Below, one piece after another: positions 8,501 through 16,212 of a DNA stretch of 46,137 bases. Below the pieces are notes generated by a model. The model was given only the letters and a program-made list of their open reading frames with translations. It was not told the DNA's origin and searched no databases. How positions within the stretch are numbered: position 1 is the stretch's first letter; the number at the start of each line of letters is the position of its first letter. Source of the stretch: CAVDRM01 sp963611355 (lineage in GTDB: Bacteria; Bacillota; Clostridia; Christensenellales; Aristaeellaceae); assembly GCA_963611355.1 (NCBI GenBank), contig CAVDRM010000016.1, forward strand, positions 1 to 46,137, in the 5' to 3' direction. The translations under genes and the position numbers were made by a program.

Positions 8501-9339
8501 AGCCGCGCCTCGGCTAAGCCGACGGTGTTTCGCATCAGCATGGCAATGGTCATTTTCCCGACGCCGCCGGGCACGGGCGTGATGAAGCCGGCTTTTTCGG
8601 ATACCGCGTCAAAGTCCACGTCGCCGACGATTTTTCCGTTTACACGGTTGATGCCGACATCAACGACGGCCGCGCCCTCCTTCACCATGTCGGCGGTGAC
8701 AAAGCGCGGCTTGCCGACAGCGGAAACAAGGATGTCCGCCTGCCCGGTAATGGCGGGCAGATTTTCCGTGCGGCTGTGGCAGACGGTCACGGTGCAGTTT
8801 TCGTAAAGGAGCAAAAGCGCGGTCGGCTTGCCGACGATGTTGGAGCGGCCGATGACCACGGCGTGTTTTCCCGACAGCGGAACGCCGCCCGACTTCAGCA
8901 TATAGAGAATGCCCGCCGGCGTGCAGGGCTGAACGCCGGAAACGCCCGTCAGGAGCCGTCCCGCATTCATCAGGTGGAAGCCGTCCGCGTCCTTGTCGGG
9001 GCGAATCATCTGAAGAGCAGCCGCCTCGTTCAGGTGCTTGGGCAGGGGGAGCTGCAATAAAATGCCGTCAATTTTGTCGTCCGCATTGAGCAGACGGAGC
9101 TGCTCCTCAAGCTCTTCCTGTGTCGCTTCCTTCGGCAAAAGCACGGTGCGTGAAAAAATGCCTAAAGTTTCACACGCCTTTGACTTGGAGCGCACATAGG
9201 TCTGGCTGGCAGGGTCATCGCCCACCAGAATGACGGCCAGACCGGGTGTGATGCGCCGTGCCTTCAGCGCATCCACACGGACAAGCATCTCGTTCATGAC
9301 CTGCTGCGCCATCGCTTTTCCGTCTAAAATCACTGCCAT
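8497..9339 (-). CDS. folD: Bifunctional methylenetetrahydrofolate dehydrogenase/cyclohydrolase
   Basis: A 280-residue FolD with the catalytic 'SQTYVRSKSKACE' (Tyr/Lys), 'GILLQLPLPKHLN' and Rossmann 'VVIGRSNIVGKPTALLLL' motifs. It interconverts methylene-, methenyl- and 10-formyl-tetrahydrofolate for purine and formyl-Met supply. The C-terminal signature reads 'PVPGGVGKMT' where PGGVGPMT is usual; a lysine there is a noticeable variant but all other motifs are intact. Its start overlaps the upstream TsaD-like gene by ten bases. Confidence 0.94.
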   Translation of the reverse strand: MAVILDGKAMAQQVMNEMLVRVDALKARRITPGLAVILVGDDPASQTYVRSKSKACETLGIFSRTVLLPKEATQEELEEQLRLLNADDKIDGILLQLPLPKHLNEAAALQMIRPDKDADGFHLMNAGRLLTGVSGVQPCTPAGILYMLKSGGVPLSGKHAVVIGRSNIVGKPTALLLLYENCTVTVCHSRTENLPAITGQADILVSAVGKPRFVTADMVKEGAAVVDVGINRVNGKIVGDVDFDAVSEKAGFITPVPGGVGKMTIAMLMRNTVGLAEARL

Positions 9340-10268
9340 GCTCCTGCCATCCTTTCTGCGCCGAGCAGCGCCACGCCCACGGCGTTATCGCCGGACAGTT
9401 CAGGCCGCCCGAAATGCAGGAAAAGCCCCAGCCGGCGTTTTTCGTTTCGCTCCGTCAGCATTTGTCTCAGCCGCGCCGAGGAGATGACCCCGCCGGCCAG
9501 CAGCACGTTCTTTTCGCCCGTTGCGTCCGCCGCCGCGCATAAAAGGCGCAGGACGGAGCGGCAAAGCACGCTGTAAACCTCTGCGGCTATCTCGCCGCCG
9601 GACAAACGCCCCTCGTTAATCAGCCGCATCAGGGCAGCCTCTGCGCCCGATAAATGGCAGGAGAGACCGTCCATCGAGACGGGAACCAGCGCCCTGTCCC
9701 GATGCCCTGCCGCCAGGCGCTCCAATTCCGGCCCTGCCGGAAAGGAAAGCCCCAGACGAACCCCAACGCGGTCGACCAGCTGCCCTGCGTGCAGGTCTGC
9801 GCTGCCCGCCAGCGGCGTTAAGACATCGCCGGCAACGTGCAGCACATCCGTTGTGCCGCCGGACAGATGCAGCGCCAGATACCGTTCGCTCCGAAGACCC
9901 GAATCCACCCGCGCAGCGCGTAAATGTCCGCGCTGATGCGTCGTTTTGAAAAGAGGCACACGAAGCGCCGCGGAAAGAGAACGCGCAGTGCCCAGCCCGA
10001 CAGAAAAAACGGGCATATAGGAAGCATCGCCGTCCACGGGGGAGGCGGATACGCAGACAGCGCCGATTGGCTCATCCGTCAGATGAAGAAGCTCCTCCAA
10101 AAGCGGCGGAAGCTGCTTCATATGCGCAAAAACGGCCTCGCTCTGGCGAAGGCCGCGTTCTCCGCGCTGAACGGGCAAAAGCTGCCGCCTGCCCTCGAAA
10201 GCGCCGCCCGAACGGGCGAACGCAACGGAGGTGGTGTAGCAGCTTGTATCAATCCCCAGCGCGATCAT
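9330..10268 (-). CDS. TsaD/Kae1-like protein, short paralogue
   Basis: A 312-residue ASKHA-fold protein related to TsaD (tRNA threonylcarbamoyladenosine synthesis): N-terminal 'GIDTSCYTTSVA', 'ALHLSGGTTDVLHV' and 'VLLAGGV'. The metal-ligand positions are kept as H111 and H115 (HQRGH in place of the usual HxEGH) and D294 in 'SGDNAVG'. It is shorter than genuine TsaD (about 340) and its HQRGH motif diverges, so it is probably a paralogue, not the sole TsaD. It overlaps nusB by four bases and folD by ten, within the clostridial nusB–xseA cluster. Its substrate is unknown. Confidence 0.8.
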   Translation of the reverse strand: MIALGIDTSCYTTSVAFARSGGAFEGRRQLLPVQRGERGLRQSEAVFAHMKQLPPLLEELLHLTDEPIGAVCVSASPVDGDASYMPVFSVGLGTARSLSAALRVPLFKTTHQRGHLRAARVDSGLRSERYLALHLSGGTTDVLHVAGDVLTPLAGSADLHAGQLVDRVGVRLGLSFPAGPELERLAAGHRDRALVPVSMDGLSCHLSGAEAALMRLINEGRLSGGEIAAEVYSVLCRSVLRLLCAAADATGEKNVLLAGGVISSARLRQMLTERNEKRRLGLFLHFGRPELSGDNAVGVALLGAERMAGAWQ

Positions 10269-10687
10269 GCCTGTGCGTCCTCTTTGGATTTTTCCCCGCC
10301 GCGCAGAAGAGCGCCCAAGACGCCGTTGACAAAGCGTCCGCTGTTTTCCGTGGAAAAACGGTTGGCAAGCGCCACTGCCTCACTGCAAACAACGCTTTCG
10401 GGTGAATCCTTGATGTAGGTCAGCTCATAAACCGCAGCGCGCAGGATGCTTAAATCCACCCGCGAAACGCGCTCCAGCGTCCAGCCGACCAGCAGGGCGG
10501 AAATCGTTTCATCCAGCTCGGCGGCCTTTTCATGAACACCGTTCACAATGCTGTCAATAAACGCCTGATCGTTCCCTTCGGGGGTAAACTCAATCAGTTC
10601 GCGGAGCGTTTCCTCGCCGCCGTCCCCGCCGAGCATATTTTCATAAACCATCTGCACGGCGGCAGCGCGTGCGCTTCTTCGAGCCAT
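10265..10687 (-). CDS. nusB: Transcription antitermination factor NusB
   Basis: A 140-residue all-helical NusB: 'RRSARAAAVQMVYENM' at the start, then 'ERVSRVDLSILRAAVYELTY' and 'EAVALANRFSTENSGRFVNGVLG'. With NusE (S10) it binds boxA RNA to prevent premature termination of rRNA operons. ATG 10687 is preferred over the TTG four codons upstream because AGGAG stands 9 bases before it. Its stop overlaps the ATG of the TsaD-like gene. Confidence 0.94.
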   Translation of the reverse strand: MARRSARAAAVQMVYENMLGGDGGEETLRELIEFTPEGNDQAFIDSIVNGVHEKAAELDETISALLVGWTLERVSRVDLSILRAAVYELTYIKDSPESVVCSEAVALANRFSTENSGRFVNGVLGALLRGGEKSKEDAQA

Positions 10688-10819
10688 TTTCCCCAACTCC
10701 TGTTATACGGCGGCACACAAATGCGCTTTCCTTCGCTGCGGCCGTATATTTTGCGAATCAGTCTTAAAAGACACGGACACCCTTCCCTTTTTGACCAGGG
10801 AAAGGCTTCCGGCACAGCC

Positions 10820-11164
10820 TCAATTCTCGGTATCCTTCTTTTCGTCCTCGGTTTCGGGGGAATATTCGGGAGGATAGACGGTCTTTTCGCGGCCGGCCTG
10901 TTCGCTGCCGGGGAAATTATTGCTGCGCTGCGGGAAGAGCTTGTTGACGATGTTCGCCGCAAACGTCTTTTTGTCCTTCACGCCGCCGATAAACACGCCC
11001 AGCAGCATAATGGCGATGACCAACAGCGTCTTCCAAAAGCCTAACAGCAGGAACAAAATGCCCAGCACCAGGCCCGCCACGCCCATCAGCGCGGCGCACT
11101 CCGGCGTACCGATGGTCAGGCTGCTCCGCAGCGCTTCTTTCAAATCCGGTTTCTTTTCACTCAT
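10820..11164 (-). CDS. DUF2273 small membrane protein
   Basis: A 114-residue protein with the DUF2273 core: two closely spaced hydrophobic helices (about residues 24–42 and 45–62, 'GVAGLVLGILFLLLGFWKTLLVI') and the hallmark 'GVFIGGVKDK'. The C-terminal 40 residues are a charged, low-complexity tail (EYSPETEDEKKDTEN). DUF2273 proteins are encoded beside Asp23 and AmaP and probably form part of the membrane-bound Asp23 complex; a precise role is not known. Its ATG overlaps the amaP stop (ATGA). Confidence 0.88.
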   Translation of the reverse strand: MSEKKPDLKEALRSSLTIGTPECAALMGVAGLVLGILFLLLGFWKTLLVIAIMLLGVFIGGVKDKKTFAANIVNKLFPQRSNNFPGSEQAGREKTVYPPEYSPETEDEKKDTEN

Positions 11165-12030
11165 TGCTCAGACACCTCTTCAGCGGCCGCGTTCTCTTCG
11201 GCGGGCTGCGTCTCTTTCGTTTCCTCGGCAGTTTCCTGCACCTCGGCCACCGGCTCGGCAGGCTCTTCGGGGAACTCGCTGAACAGCCCCTCGGAAATAT
11301 GATCCTCTTCCTTTGCCAGCTTTTCCTCCGCTGTTTCCGCATCCTTGGAAGGCGCGGGCGTTTCGGGAACGCTGACGGGCGCCTCCGGCATGTTGGCGGC
11401 GGTCTCCTCGTGACCGAAAATCCGCTGATGCAGGGGCTTCTTGTCCTTTTTCTCCTTGACGGCGGGCGCGGCCTGCTTTTCGACCAGATAGGGCGAATCG
11501 CCGATGCCTGTTTCCGTTGTCTCGACCGATACGCGCACTTCGCGCACCTCAATGCCGGAGGACACCGCCAAGTACTGACGAATCTGCTTTTGCAGGGAGG
11601 CGACCGCCAGCGGGATGGAAATGTTGTTTGCCAACGAAATGCGCAGGTCAATGGTCACGCCGTCCCGCGCAGTTTGGATGGTCATGGCGGACAGGCGCAT
11701 TTCCTCGTGCATATCCACGCATTTTTTGACAAGGTTTTCAATGGCCTTGATTGCAATACGCAGTTCGCCGTTGTCCGTCTGCTGCACGACAAAGCCTTTG
11801 CGGTTGTCCCGCAGCTTGGACGGCAGCAGGAAAAAGTAGATGGCGCACAGCACAAGCACCACGCCGATGGCGATCATGCCCAGCCGCGCCCATGAAAAGA
11901 AGCTCCCGCTCACGCTGTCCGCCAGCATGCTTGGCTGACGGAAGCTCAGCAAAACCAGCCCGATGCCGACTGCCAGAACGAACAGCGCACATAAAAGCAG
12001 CAGCAGACGATCCTTTAATTTCAGCTTCAT
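11161..12030 (-). CDS. amaP: Alkaline-shock membrane anchor protein AmaP with acidic tail
   Basis: The 289-residue protein begins 'MKLKLKDRLLLLLCALFVL', has a second transmembrane helix near residues 45–65, and then an Asp23-like cytosolic domain ('GFVVQQTDNGELRIAIKAIENLVKKC', 'IPLAVASLQKQIRQYLA'). AmaP tethers Asp23 to the membrane in Firmicutes. The start at 12030 is fixed by AAAGGAGG five bases upstream. The last 100 residues are an Ala/Glu/Pro-rich, strongly acidic tail that ordinary AmaP proteins (about 180 residues) lack. The neighbouring Asp23 has a similar tail. Confidence 0.85.
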   Translation of the reverse strand: MKLKLKDRLLLLLCALFVLAVGIGLVLLSFRQPSMLADSVSGSFFSWARLGMIAIGVVLVLCAIYFFLLPSKLRDNRKGFVVQQTDNGELRIAIKAIENLVKKCVDMHEEMRLSAMTIQTARDGVTIDLRISLANNISIPLAVASLQKQIRQYLAVSSGIEVREVRVSVETTETGIGDSPYLVEKQAAPAVKEKKDKKPLHQRIFGHEETAANMPEAPVSVPETPAPSKDAETAEEKLAKEEDHISEGLFSEFPEEPAEPVAEVQETAEETKETQPAEENAAAEEVSEQ

Positions 12031-12097
12031 GACGGCCTCCTTTATCATTATTAAGCGGTTACACGATACCTGTGATTCAGCGGTTCAAAGCGGCGTT

Positions 12098-12820
12098 TTA
12101 CTGTTCCTCCGCTTCGTTTTCGGCTTCCTCGGCGGCGATTTCTTCGGCCACGGTCGCGTTTTCCGGCTCGGACGCATCGGACGCGGCCGCTTCCTCTGCC
12201 GTGTCTTCAACGATTTCGGCAGCCTTGCCGGCTTCCTCGGCAGGCTCGCCGTCCTTCGGCGCTTCCCCGGCGGGCGCTTCTTCGTCTTCCGCCTTTGGCG
12301 CTTCGGCGGGCTTGTCCGCATCCTCCGCCTTCGGGGTTTCGGCAGGAGCTTCCTCCGTCTTCTCGGCCTTGGCCGCATTCGGCGCTTCGAGGACGGCGGT
12401 GTGCGCGGCCTCCAGACCGGCCTTTGTCGCCTTCTTTTCCTTTTCGAAGCTCACGCCCTGCACATGAACATCCACGCGCACGACATGAAGGCCGGTCATG
12501 GTCTCGATGGCCTTGCGGACATTCTCCTGCACCTCGGACGCGACCTTCTGAATGGGCTGGCCGTATTCGATGATGGCATAAATATCCACAGACGCTTCTT
12601 CTGTGCCGATTTCTACGCGCACACCGCGGGTGATGTTGCGGTTGCGGCCGATGATATCGCTGATGCCTCCGCTGGTGCACATGCCGGCGAGCCCATCGAC
12701 CTCGTTCGCGGCCACGCCTGCGATAATTGCGATGACCTCGTTCGCATAGGTGATGGTACCGCCGTTTTGCAAATCGACATCCGCATTCACGGGAAGATTG
12801 TCCTTCTTGGTGGCGGGCAT
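12098..12820 (-). CDS. Asp23/Gls24-family envelope stress protein with long acidic tail
   Basis: Residues 1–130 are a complete Asp23 domain: 'GTITYANEVIAIIAGVAANEVDGLAGM', 'GVRVEIGTEEASVDIYAIIEYG' and 'VQENVRKAIETMTGLHVVRVDVHVQGV'. Residues 131–240 are almost only Ala, Glu, Pro, Lys and Asp with loose KAED/EEAP-type repeats, so the protein is about 100 residues longer than typical. Asp23 proteins coat the inner membrane face via AmaP (encoded next). A consensus promoter at 12854–12882 drives it. The tail is probably disordered; it may expand by repeat slippage. Confidence 0.9.
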   Translation of the reverse strand: MPATKKDNLPVNADVDLQNGGTITYANEVIAIIAGVAANEVDGLAGMCTSGGISDIIGRNRNITRGVRVEIGTEEASVDIYAIIEYGQPIQKVASEVQENVRKAIETMTGLHVVRVDVHVQGVSFEKEKKATKAGLEAAHTAVLEAPNAAKAEKTEEAPAETPKAEDADKPAEAPKAEDEEAPAGEAPKDGEPAEEAGKAAEIVEDTAEEAAASDASEPENATVAEEIAAEEAENEAEEQ

Positions 12821-12853
12821 AATCAGAGCACCTCCTTTACAGGTTCATATGAT

Positions 12854-12882
12854 AGTATATCAAATAATATGCGGAGTGTCAA
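12854..12882 (-). promoter_or_regulatory. Strong sigma-A promoter for the asp23–amaP–nusB–folD–xse–ispA operon
   Basis: Minus-strand TTGACA (12877–12882) and TATACT (12854–12859) are separated by exactly 17 bases, 34 bases before the asp23 ATG. The nearly perfect consensus suggests high expression. Confidence 0.85.
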
Positions 12883-12949
12883 AAAGTTTTGGCACTTCTT
12901 CAAATTCAAAATCCGTCAAAATGCGGAATTTATTTTGTCAAAATATCCG

Positions 12950-14239
12950 TCAGGGCGTCAGACGATTCGGCCCTCTGAACAGGAACATGACTTCCTTGAT
13001 GCTGATGCCCAGCAGCAGCATGGTCAGGCGGTCAACGCCCAGCCCGAAGCCGCCGTGCGGCGGGCAGCCGTAGCGGAAGAATTCAAGGTAGAACTTGACG
13101 TCCTCGCCCAGCCCCTTTTCCTCGGCCTGTGCGAGGAGACGGTCATAGCGGTGCTCACGCTGCGCGCCGGTGGTGATTTCCGTGCCGCGCCAGATAAGGT
13201 CGTAGCCCTGCGGCATACCGTTCTCGTCACGCATATGATAGAAGGCGCGTTTTTCGGGACCGTAGTCCGTGACGAACAGAAATTCATGGCCGAATTTGTC
13301 CATCGACAGCTTGGCGCAGAGATGCTCCGCCTCGGTGGTCAGGTCGTTCTTTTCACTGTCGGGGCAGGCATAGCCGTAGCGCTCCTCCAATTCCCGATAG
13401 ACGTCGCACAGCTTCATCTCAGGGAAGGGCAGGGACGGCACAACGGTTTCAAGGCCGTACAGCTCCTTGATTTGGTCGCCGTACTTGTCCTTCACCTGTT
13501 TGAGCGCGTATCGGAGCAGCTCGGCCTCCATGGTCATGACATCGCGGAAGGAATCGATGGCGCTCATTTCAAGGTCAAAGCCGGTGAACTCGGTTGTGTG
13601 CTTGTTGGTGTAGGACTTTTCGGCGCGGAACACGGGGCCGACCTCAAAAATGCGGTCGAAGCCGGCGGCCATCGCCATCTGCTTATAGAACTGCGGGCTC
13701 TGCGCCAGATACGCCTTGCGGTCAAAATACTTGACCTCGAAAACGTCCGCGCCGGATTCGCTTGCCGCGCCGATCAGCTTCGGCGTGTGAATTTCCATAA
13801 AGCCGTTATCCAAAAGGAAGGAACGCATCGCGCCGACAAGCTCGGTCTGCGCCTTGAAAATCAGGGTGTTCCTGTCGCTGCGCAAATCGACCCAGCGATA
13901 GTCCAAGCGGCTGTCAATGGCGGCATCCTTGGAGATGGGCAGCGGCTCGGCGACAGACTCTATCTGCATCTTTTCGGGCAGCATTTCAATGCCGCCCATC
14001 TTCACAAAGCTGTTTTCGACTGTCATGCCCTCCGCCGTAATGACGGATTCCACGGTAAGCAGATCCACCAGTGCGGCGATTTCCGGATTTTTTTCTTTTT
14101 CAATCGTGAGCTGGAGACGGCCGGTGTGGTCGCGCAAAACCAGAAACGCCATCGTCCGCTTGTTGCGGATGTTCTCGACAAACCCCTGTACCTTGTTGAC
14201 TTCGCCGTGCTTCAAATCGGCGATGAGCGTGCGTTCCAT
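12950..14239 (-). CDS. aspS: Archaeal-type (short) aspartyl-tRNA synthetase, likely Asp-tRNA(Asn)-capable
   Basis: The 429-residue class II synthetase has the N-terminal OB anticodon domain ('VQGFVENIRNKRTMAFLVLRDHTGRLQ'), then motif 2 'FRAEKSYTNKHTTEFTGFDLEMS' and motif 3 'GGFGLGVDRLTMLLLG'. Bacterial AspRS carries a large GAD insert (about 590 residues); this one lacks it and matches the archaeal/AspRS2 form. Such enzymes are often non-discriminating, charging tRNA(Asn) with Asp for amidation by GatCAB. I start at ATG 14239 (GGAAG upstream); the longer frame includes an unrelated leader. It lies 75 bases after hisS and shares its T-box. Confidence 0.9.
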   Translation of the reverse strand: MERTLIADLKHGEVNKVQGFVENIRNKRTMAFLVLRDHTGRLQLTIEKEKNPEIAALVDLLTVESVITAEGMTVENSFVKMGGIEMLPEKMQIESVAEPLPISKDAAIDSRLDYRWVDLRSDRNTLIFKAQTELVGAMRSFLLDNGFMEIHTPKLIGAASESGADVFEVKYFDRKAYLAQSPQFYKQMAMAAGFDRIFEVGPVFRAEKSYTNKHTTEFTGFDLEMSAIDSFRDVMTMEAELLRYALKQVKDKYGDQIKELYGLETVVPSLPFPEMKLCDVYRELEERYGYACPDSEKNDLTTEAEHLCAKLSMDKFGHEFLFVTDYGPEKRAFYHMRDENGMPQGYDLIWRGTEITTGAQREHRYDRLLAQAEEKGLGEDVKFYLEFFRYGCPPHGGFGLGVDRLTMLLLGISIKEVMFLFRGPNRLTP

Positions 14240-14314
14240 GATGGCATACTTCCTTTCGTATCGCATTGCGAATTGCGGATGAGAGGTTTTTTGAAAAAGC
14301 CTCCTGCGCAAAAA

Positions 14315-15577
14315 TCATAACAGCTTTGAAATTCCTTCTGCGGCATCGGCGATAGGGAGCTCGCATTCCTCGCGGGTGGCCATATTGCGCGTTTTGACCG
14401 TGCCGCGCTCGTATTCATCGCCGCCGACAATGACGACCAGCCTCACGCCGAGCTTGTCCGCATACTTGAACTGCGCCTTGAGGCTGCGTCCGGCAAGGTC
14501 GCAGTCCGCTTTTATGCCTGCTGCGCGGAGCTTCTGCGTCAGCACAAAGGCTTTTTCGGCCATGTCCGCGCCTAAATTCGCAACGTAAACATCCGTTACG
14601 GACGGCGCGGCAGGCAGAAGATTTTGGCTTCTCAGCTCCATGAGGATGCGCTCCAGGCCGATACCGAAGCCCGCGGCAGGGGTCGCGGGACCGCCAAGCT
14701 CCTCGACCAAATTGTCGTACCGCCCGCCGCCGCAGAGCGCCAGCCCTTCGCGGCCGGACTGCATGATAATCTCAAACACGGTCTTGGTGTAATAATCCAG
14801 ACCGCGCACAATGTGCGGGTCAACGGCGAAGGGAATGCCCTGCGCGGTCAGGAGAGACTGCAAACGGCGGAAATGTTCGCGGCATTCGTCGCATAAGCAG
14901 TCAAGAATGGAGGGCGCGTCCCGCACAATCGCCTTGCACTTTTCTTCCTTGCAGTCCAGAATGCGCAGGGGATTTTTTTCAAAGCGCTCCCGACAGGTCG
15001 GGCACATATCATGAATGCGCTCGCCCAGATAATTTTTCAGCGCTTCGTGGTACTTCGGACGGCATTCCCCACACCCGATGGAGTTTAAGTGGACGGTCAG
15101 GTTTTTCAGCCCCAAATCGGTGAGCAGCGTCATCAGCGCGCTGATAAGCTCTGCCTCCACGGTCGGCTCTTTGCCGCCAAAGCACTCCATGCCGAACTGA
15201 TGATGCTCCCGCAAACGCCCCGCCTGCGGATTTTCATAGCGAAAAATCGGCGCGTTCAGATAGTACGCCTTGCAGGGCAGAGCGTCTGCGTACAGACGGC
15301 CTTCAATGAAGGCGCGGACGGCGCCCGCCGTCCCCTCAGGCTTCAGGGTGACGGAGCGCTCTCCCTTGTCCTTAAAGGTGTACATTTCCTTTTGAACGAT
15401 GTCGGTCGTGCCGCCGACACCGCGCAGGAACAGCTCGGTGTGTTCAAACACGGGCGTGCGTATCTCCCGATAACCCCACAGCGCGGCCAGCGCACGCATT
15501 TTCTCCTCCACATACTGCCACTGATACGCATCGGCGGGCAGCATATCACGGGTGCCTTTGGGCGCCTGCGTCAGCAT
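14315..15577 (-). CDS. hisS: Histidyl-tRNA synthetase
   Basis: A 420-residue class II synthetase: N-terminal 'APKGTRDMLP', motif 2 region 'PEGTAGAVRAFIE' and 'YRYENPQAGRLREHHQFGME'-like sequence, histidine loops 'VRGLDYYTKTVFEI' and 'LCGGGRYDNLVEELGG', and a C-terminal anticodon-binding domain. A four-cysteine insert region ('CPTCRERFEKNPLRILDCKEEKC') near the middle is present, as in many clostridial HisRS. The start is supported by GGGAGG eight bases upstream. Expression is governed by the T-box leader at 15628–15885. Confidence 0.96.
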   Translation of the reverse strand: MLTQAPKGTRDMLPADAYQWQYVEEKMRALAALWGYREIRTPVFEHTELFLRGVGGTTDIVQKEMYTFKDKGERSVTLKPEGTAGAVRAFIEGRLYADALPCKAYYLNAPIFRYENPQAGRLREHHQFGMECFGGKEPTVEAELISALMTLLTDLGLKNLTVHLNSIGCGECRPKYHEALKNYLGERIHDMCPTCRERFEKNPLRILDCKEEKCKAIVRDAPSILDCLCDECREHFRRLQSLLTAQGIPFAVDPHIVRGLDYYTKTVFEIIMQSGREGLALCGGGRYDNLVEELGGPATPAAGFGIGLERILMELRSQNLLPAAPSVTDVYVANLGADMAEKAFVLTQKLRAAGIKADCDLAGRSLKAQFKYADKLGVRLVVIVGGDEYERGTVKTRNMATREECELPIADAAEGISKLL

Positions 15578-15627
15578 TCCTTTTTCCTCCCTTTTGATAC
15601 AGCGGTCAAGCCTTGAATGGCCGTTTT

Positions 15628-15885
15628 AAAAAAACAGCCCCACGCCGGAAAAACGCAGATGCGTCTTTCCTGCCGCATGGGACGAAGCGAGCTTCGCGGT
15701 GCCACCCAGCTTGCGCAGACCCGAAGGCTGCGCCACTTTCCATCTTTAACGCAGAAATACGCCGCATTTTCATGCGGACGGCTCAGGGCTGTCCCGCCGG
15801 ACGAGCTGCTGCGCGGCTTGCACCCTCCCGCGCTCGCTTCAAGCGTTCATCGGCTCCGGCTTCTTCCCGTCATCGCCATGTTTAC
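15628..15885 (-). promoter_or_regulatory. T-box riboswitch leader of hisS–aspS
   Basis: The minus strand carries the nearly invariant T-box sequence GGGTGGCACCGCG at 15695–15707, which pairs with the tRNA acceptor end and forms the antiterminator. An AG-bulge-like 'GGGTGCAAGCC' lies at about 15816–15826. A long terminator stem spans about 15634–15682 followed by seven U at 15628–15634. Uncharged tRNA stabilises the antiterminator and allows read-through into hisS. In the likely specifier loop the best candidate codon is GAC (Asp) at 15791–15793, followed by A; a His codon in the expected position is not obvious. The specifier call needs folding to confirm. Confidence 0.9.
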
Positions 15886-15891
15886 GCGCCA

Positions 15892-15921
15892 ATTATAAAG
15901 GAATAAACAGGACTTTGTCAA
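15892..15921 (-). promoter_or_regulatory. Sigma-A promoter of the hisS T-box transcript
   Basis: Perfect minus-strand TTGACA (15916–15921) and perfect TATAAT (15892–15897), spacing 18 bases, directly before the T-box leader. Confidence 0.88.
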
Positions 15922-16090
15922 GAAAGACAGCTTATTAAAAAGATGACCCGATAAACTTTCCTGCCGTTTTCTGACAGATTTTGCCAAACAGATGGGAAAA
16001 ACGAACAAATTCGGCAACCTGCGTTTATATTTTCGTGCATTGAGGCGAACGTTTTGCCGATGCCGGACGGCGAAATAAGTCTTTTCATGC

Positions 16091-16119
16091 TTTACTTCTT
16101 TCCGATGAAGGTGTATAAT
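16091..16119 (+). promoter_or_regulatory. Promoter for the solute-binding protein gene
   Basis: TTTACT (16091–16096) and a perfect TATAAT (16114–16119) with 17-base spacing. The 90-base leader before the ATG contains a GC-rich hairpin (about 16168–16188). The rest of the 15922–16090 intergenic stretch shows nothing I recognise. Confidence 0.7.
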
Positions 16120-16212
16120 AAGGGCGCTAAGGGTCTGACGCGCTGCTCTGCGCGGCAGTCAAAAAACGGCGGGAGAATGTCCTGCCGCCTATGCAGAATA
16201 GAAAAGGAGAGA

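Noticed and set aside
11963..14320. A 785-codon rightward open frame across asp23 and aspS
   Set aside because: It is antisense to aspS, asp23 and their promoter, has low-complexity His/Gly/Leu-rich composition, and has no ribosome site. It is a shadow of GC-rich codon usage.
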